From Parcubacteria group bacterium ADurb.Bin326 (GTDB lineage: Bacteria; Patescibacteriota; Patescibacteriia; 2-01-FULL-39-33), in contig MWBE01000021.1 of NCBI GenBank assembly GCA_002068915.1, positions 1 to 55,353 of the forward strand: a DNA stretch of 55,353 nt, in the 5' to 3' direction. The position numbers and the translations under genes are program-made. Within the stretch, counting starts at the first letter, position 1, and the number at the start of each line of letters is the position of its first letter. Positions 52,295 through 55,353 of the stretch are shown here, piece by piece. The notes below the pieces were generated by a model. That model was not told the DNA's origin. It saw nothing but the letters and a program-made list of their open reading frames with translations, and did not search any database.

Positions 52295-53074
52295 TTATTT
52301 TAATATTTTTACAGTTTTAATTATTTCTTCAATGGTCCTCTTTTCTTTTTCTGTCGGTTCCGGAGAAAATGCTTTTATCAGATATACGGACTTCGTTGAT
52401 GTTGAATTAATTAGATAAATAAAATCGATAGTAGTGGTGGCCTGCTCGTTGGTATAATATAGCGCTTCCCCGCTCTGCTCAGTAAATTTAAATATCGGCT
52501 CTTTTAATAAATATCCGCTAAGTATTTCCGGGTTATTCTTTTCTATCCAAGAAGTAAGAGGCAATGAGCCAGTGTTTTTTGCTAAAGAAATTCCTATCGT
52601 TGAGCTTGAAGAAGATGCCGTTAGGGCCGCCTCGTTATTTTTTAGGTTGGCCGTCCACTCAGTTGGCAATTGTATGGACAATTTGAGTTGATCCAGTTGT
52701 TTAGTTGGCCAAAGAGAACTGTCCACCGACTGTTTTAATTCCTCAATAATCCCCTCTTTTAACTTATTTATATCTTCAGGAATTATCGCAAGAGAATTGT
52801 CTTTTAATTGGTCGTCGAAATTCCTAACGCTCTCAGAAATTTGATTGACTAGCGATAAAAATTCCAAGCCCTCATTGCTTTTTTCTACTTGCATCCTCAA
52901 TAGCACAAACCAAGCAGAAACAAGAATTAAAGACAGTGCCGTCACCGAAGTCCAAAGAATGGTTTTTTTGGTGGACGTCTGCGGATCAATTTCTTTTATA
53001 GAGACGTATTTTTTTTCGGCTAAAGAAGAAATTTCTTCGACATCCTTCTTCCGCCCCCCTGTTTTTTTAGGCAT
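52295..53074 (-). CDS. membrane-anchored protein of unknown function
   Basis: 259 residues. A Lys-rich cytoplasmic N-terminus precedes one membrane helix (TILWTSVTALSLILVSAWFVLL), then a coiled-coil-like part (LSLVNQISESVRNFDDQLKD) and a beta-rich domain (LSIQLPTEWTANLKNNEAAL, STIGISLAKNTGSLPLTSWI, KSVYLIKAFSPEPTEKEKR). The C-terminal part may recall a PsbP/DUF-type sigma-barrel fold, but I cannot name a family. It follows the MBL-fold gene on the same strand. Confidence 0.7.
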   Translation of the reverse strand: MPKKTGGRKKDVEEISSLAEKKYVSIKEIDPQTSTKKTILWTSVTALSLILVSAWFVLLRMQVEKSNEGLEFLSLVNQISESVRNFDDQLKDNSLAIIPEDINKLKEGIIEELKQSVDSSLWPTKQLDQLKLSIQLPTEWTANLKNNEAALTASSSSSTIGISLAKNTGSLPLTSWIEKNNPEILSGYLLKEPIFKFTEQSGEALYYTNEQATTTIDFIYLINSTSTKSVYLIKAFSPEPTEKEKRTIEEIIKTVKILK

Positions 53075-53082
53075 GGAAATTT

Positions 53083-53724
53083 TTAAATGGATAAAATTAC
53101 CAACTTGGTATCCTTGGTTTGCAAGTCTTTGCGCGATATTTTTAGTTTATCTGTCGTCTCTGATTTTAATCCGCAATGCTTGATAAAATCCTCAACTCCG
53201 CCAAGATCGGTTTTTTGTCCCGTAGTTTTGTAATACATGGGGATTACCACTCGAGGCTCTATTTGAGAAACAACTTCGGATGCTTTTTTATAATCCAAAG
53301 ATCCATTGCTTCCCACGGGAACAAGAAGAATGTCCACAGTTCCCAACTTCTCTAGCTGTTCATCGGATAATGTCTCCCCTATTGCTGAAAGGTGCGCTAT
53401 CGACAAGTCTTCGCTGATCAATTTATAAATAGCGGCTCGATCTTTTTTGCCCTTGGCGTCAGAAATTATTGCCGGAACGCCGTAAACAAAAACTCCCTTA
53501 GTTTCATATTCTCCGGGATTGGCAATAACAAAAGGTTCGCCTCGGATAGCTTCGGCGTTATTGTGAAGCTCCTTATTGCAAGACATCGTCAGTATATCGG
53601 CTTGAAAGCGAGGCATTTTAATGCCGGAAGAGTCACTGAAGGGATCCATGCAAACAACAAGATCGCCGGCCTGGCTTTTTGTTTGGATTTTAAATCCGGC
53701 GTTTCCTAACCATTGAATTATCAT
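53083..53724 (-). CDS. metallo-beta-lactamase-fold protein lacking the HxHxDH motif
   Basis: 213 residues. The order of strands follows UlaG/YtnP-like hydrolases: IIQWLGNAGFKIQTKS, DPFSDSSG, then ADILTMSCNKELHNNAEAI where the metal-binding THxHxDH motif is expected but absent. Later landmarks are FVIANPGEYETKGVFV and VVIPMYYKTTG. Loss of the metal ligands suggests a non-catalytic or altered role. It is 8 nt upstream of the membrane-protein gene at 52295. Confidence 0.8.
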   Translation of the reverse strand: MIIQWLGNAGFKIQTKSQAGDLVVCMDPFSDSSGIKMPRFQADILTMSCNKELHNNAEAIRGEPFVIANPGEYETKGVFVYGVPAIISDAKGKKDRAAIYKLISEDLSIAHLSAIGETLSDEQLEKLGTVDILLVPVGSNGSLDYKKASEVVSQIEPRVVIPMYYKTTGQKTDLGGVEDFIKHCGLKSETTDKLKISRKDLQTKDTKLVILSI

Positions 53725-53891
53725 AATAAAAATGCTATGCTATATAAGCGCTTGAGAGGCTTAAATATTATTTTTTATATCTTAATTTTACTATAATTCA
53801 GCTTTGGTGGCAAGGATAATTTGGGTTAAAAAAAGAAATAATTTATAGTGCAAAATAGAAACCTAAGAGAGCGATAAAGGACAAGAAGATC

Positions 53892-53963
53892 GTTCCCGTA
53901 GTTCAGTGGATAGAACAAGGGACTCCTAAGCCCTAGACACAGGTTCGATTCCTGTCGGGAACA
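53892..53963 (+). tRNA. tRNA-Arg(CCT)
   Basis: Acceptor GTTCCCG/CGGGAAC, anticodon loop CTCCTAA (anticodon CCT) on the stem AGGGA/GCCCT, which has an A-G mismatch at its last pair, and T loop TTCGATT. CCA is not encoded. Confidence 0.88.
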
Positions 53964-54026
53964 CAAGGTTAGATAATTAAATAGAAAAAGGACCGGTTGT
54001 TGGGTCATGAAAAGGAATTTTTTTAT

Positions 54027-54056
54027 ACTTCTGTCTAGACATGTCTAGACAGAAGT
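54027..54056. repeat. perfect 30-nt palindrome with two TGTCTAGACA units, copy 1
   Basis: The 30 nt equal their own reverse complement. The core TGTCTAGACA occurs twice, spaced without gap, within longer arms (ACTTC/GAAGT). Confidence 0.9.
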
Positions 54057-54131
54057 AGGTATTTGAGTAATTCGAGTGGCTTTTGAGAGCCACTTTTTTG
54101 TTTAAAAAGTTGAGACAAAAATGTCATTTGT

Positions 54132-54141
54132 CTAAATTTAG
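54132..54141. repeat. CTAAATTTAG palindrome, copy 1
   Basis: Half-length copy of the TTATCTAAATTTAGATAA motif. Confidence 0.6.
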
Positions 54142-54201
54142 GTAATTTGTTTTTTTATAACTATAAAAAAACTGTGGATAACTTGTTACTATGTGGGATA
54201 A

Positions 54202-54223
54202 ATGTCTAGACATGTCTAGACAT
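54202..54223. repeat. perfect 22-nt palindrome with two TGTCTAGACA units, copy 2
   Basis: Same core as copy 1 with shorter arms (A/T only). A perfect DnaA-box sequence TGTGGATAA lies nearby at 54172-54180. Confidence 0.9.
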
Positions 54224-54258
54224 AACTAAGTAGGTGGCTTGTGTAATATTATTTTTTT

Positions 54259-54306
54259 ATCTAAATTTAGCTAAATAATGATATTTTATCTAAATTTAGA
54301 TAAAAA
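54259..54306. repeat. two TATCTAAATTTAG(A/C)TA palindromes
   Basis: The copy at 54285-54306 is a perfect palindrome (TTTTATCTAAATTTAGATAA and one more pair); the copy at about 54259-54276 has one mismatch (GCTAAA). A related copy lies upstream of the 16S promoter. Confidence 0.85.
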
Positions 54307-54402
54307 GTAGTTATTTTCTTACTCTTAGTAATTTTTTGTGTCTTTTTCTGTTGTTTTAATTGGTTTGAATGTTTATTTTTTGTGGAAAAGGTGTTTCTCA
54401 TG

Positions 54403-54438
54403 GCCACTTCTGTCTAGACATGTCTAGACAGAAGTGGC
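54403..54438. repeat. perfect 36-nt palindrome with two TGTCTAGACA units, copy 3
   Basis: Arms extend to GCCACTTC/GAAGTGGC. The three copies are spaced about 171 and 208 nt apart and no ORF lies between them. Confidence 0.9.
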
Positions 54439-54495
54439 TTTTAGGACTTAATCAACAGCGAGTGTTTCATGTGACGTTCTTTTAATATTCTTGCT

Positions 54496-54524
54496 TTGAC
54501 AGTAGTCGAAAAAAGAGGTAGGAT
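54496..54524 (+). promoter_or_regulatory. promoter of the secreted orphan gene
   Basis: TTGACA (54496-54501) and TAGGAT (54519-54524) with 17-bp spacing, 58 nt downstream of palindrome copy 3. Confidence 0.75.
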
Positions 54525-54590
54525 TAATTGTTGTATCTAGGTTTTTTCGTACATTTGGTAAAACGCCCTTGGGGCAAGGAGGATAGAACC

Positions 54591-55100
54591 ATGAAGATTT
54601 TCGCAGTATTGCTCGCATCCCTAAGTGTCTTTGCTTCTTACGTTCCTGAAGAGGAACAAAAAGGCAGGGGAGAGATGGTCTACTTTGTCAATGCGGTAAT
54701 CAAAAGCGAGGATAGTGGGTCATTCAAGCTTCAGATGATGCGCCTTTACCCTGATCAGGCCAAGAAAAAGGCCGAATGGCTGAGAAAGGCGGATGAGGAG
54801 AGAGGGAGGCTGGAAAAGGAATTTGGCGACTCGGAGACGGAAGAGAGTAATACAAACCTCTTTTGGTTACCGGATTTTTACGGTCACAGAGAGGATCTCG
54901 ACAGGCTTCTGGCAGAGGCGGAGGCAATTACTGGGCCTCAAGTTGTGGCAGAAGTCCCTGCCTGCGACATGCCGGACGAGCTGAAGTGTTTTTCTTTTCT
55001 TGTGAAAGTGAAAATCGAAAAGGAGTTGATAGAATCACATCCTGGCGGGATTCAGGTCTGGCGACACAACTTCTGGCGATGGAGGGTTGTTTATCCTTAA
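54591..55100 (+). CDS. secreted orphan protein of unknown function
   Basis: 169 residues from the ATG at 54591, chosen because AAGGAGGATAG lies 6-7 nt upstream; the longer frame has no such site. A signal peptide (MKIFAVLLASLSVFASYV) precedes a charged, probably helical body (KKKAEWLRKADEERGRLEKE) and a C-terminal part with CDMPDELKCFSFLVKVKIEK, a possible disulfide pair. GC content is higher than average. It has its own promoter and terminator. No family is recognised. Confidence 0.75.
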   Translation: MKIFAVLLASLSVFASYVPEEEQKGRGEMVYFVNAVIKSEDSGSFKLQMMRLYPDQAKKKAEWLRKADEERGRLEKEFGDSETEESNTNLFWLPDFYGHREDLDRLLAEAEAITGPQVVAEVPACDMPDELKCFSFLVKVKIEKELIESHPGGIQVWRHNFWRWRVVYP

Positions 55101-55127
55101 CCACCAGATTGTTCCAATGTTGTTTTA

Positions 55128-55166
55128 GGCTGCTACCACACACACGGTCGCAGCCTTCTTTTTTTT
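55128..55166 (+). terminator. terminator of the secreted orphan gene
   Basis: GGCTGC/GCAGCC stem followed by a T-rich run. Confidence 0.8.
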
Positions 55167-55254
55167 AAAAAAAACAAAGCCCGCAAAAAAAACGGGGTTA
55201 ATGAATATGAGGATTACCAGTGTTTTACCCAAGGTTATAATTTCAAACATACTT

Positions 55255-55279
55255 AAAAACCGGCCAAAGCCGGTTTTTT
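55255..55279 (+). terminator. terminator hairpin next to the second IS200-type copy
   Basis: AACCGGC/GCCGGTT followed by TTTTTAA, directly abutting the IS left end. The gene it serves is unclear. Confidence 0.8.
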
Positions 55280-55353
55280 AATTCACCAGATAAACCACCG
55301 GCGCCAGCCGGTGAGTGCGTTTGAAAGCGTAGCTCTTGGAAGTATAATAAAAT
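55276..55353 (+). mobile_element. left end of a second IS200/IS605-type element (cut by window edge)
   Basis: From the T run on, the sequence equals the left end of the element at 3046-3646 in reverse complement, including the CACCGGC/GCCGGTG hairpin and the GGAAGTATAATAAAAT stretch before tnpA. The tnpA gene would lie just past the window on the + strand. Confidence 0.9.

Noticed and set aside
54027-54438. CRISPR or phage att sites for the three TGTCTAGACA palindromes
   Set aside because: Only three copies, unequal spacing of about 170-210 nt, no integrase or cas genes nearby; an operator or segregation site is more likely.

Overview
ORGANISM. The window looks like a Candidate Phyla Radiation (Patescibacteria, Parcubacteria-like) chromosome. 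The main evidence is the 16S rRNA gene at 26688-28163. It carries the 530-loop change that defeats the standard 515F primer, with a compensating partner base, and it is not linked to 23S or 5S. The rest fits: small AT-rich genome style, compact core genes with weak Shine-Dalgarno sites, a tandem PilB/GspE ATPase, an LTD/PKD surface protein, an EndoQ-type nuclease, an RNase P RNA, and many short orphan proteins. Exact lineage cannot be told without alignment.

LAYOUT. 1-1.1 kb: IS3-family element. 1.2-2.0 kb: tRNA-Gln, a duplicated tRNA fragment, and RNase P RNA (rnpB). 2.0-3.65 kb: a sulfatase remnant cut by an IS200/IS605-type element. 3.65-8.4 kb: surface protein, glycosyltransferase, tRNA-Ala/Val/Leu with tRNA-fragment mosaics, and rplS. 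8.6-14.1 kb: comM, two small zinc-ribbon proteins, a LysM-M23 endopeptidase, and groES-groEL under a CIRCE operator. 14.1-17.15 kb: an integron-like island. 17.15-24.2 kb: rluD-like, cca, tRNA-Val/Ile, YkgJ-like, Lys-rich peptide, EndoQ, lipoprotein, an IS481-type element, tRNA-Pro and an orphan gene. 24.5-30 kb: uppS, a sugar-nucleotide reductase, three tRNAs, 16S rRNA, trmD and khpA. 30-36.9 kb: tandem PilB, a zincin, tsaE-tsaD, an orphan gene and tRNA-Glu. 37-40.8 kb: VanW, Hsp20, bactofilin and a DAGK-like protein. 40.9-45.6 kb: dnaN-dnaA and the divergent rpmH-rnpA-yidD-yidC block, the probable replication origin. 45.6-53.7 kb: PBP1A, ruvC, yebC, gyrA and an MBL-fold protein. 53.9-55.35 kb: tRNA-Arg, a palindrome-rich gene-free stretch, a secreted orphan protein, and the left end of a second IS200-type copy.

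MOST INTERESTING REGION. At 14421-17086 there is what I read as a small integron or orphan cassette array. Four ORFs all lie on the + strand and are separated by attC-like sites with complementary R''/R' and L''/L' boxes. A 5' fragment of a tyrosine recombinase lies divergently next to it. Two features are unusual. Every ORF-bearing cassette is bracketed by a long inverted repeat (17-27 bp, nearly perfect) extending inward from the cassette edge. One gene, flanked by perfect 22-bp inverted repeats, sits inside an attC site. Hairpins with a TCC-N(3-4)-GGTC loop occur both in this island and in the mosaics beside tRNA-Gln, tRNA-Val and tRNA-Leu, which links the two kinds of variable DNA.

HOW THE GENES WORK TOGETHER. 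The core genes cover replication (dnaA, dnaN, gyrA), recombination (ruvC, comM), tRNA maturation and modification (rnpB, rnpA, cca, tsaD, tsaE, trmD, rluD-like), membrane insertion (yidC, yidD), the cell envelope (PBP1A, M23, VanW, uppS, bactofilin), protein folding (groESL, Hsp20) and pilus assembly. Several orphan genes form self-contained units with near-consensus promoters, strong Shine-Dalgarno sites and their own terminators, unlike the core genes around them.
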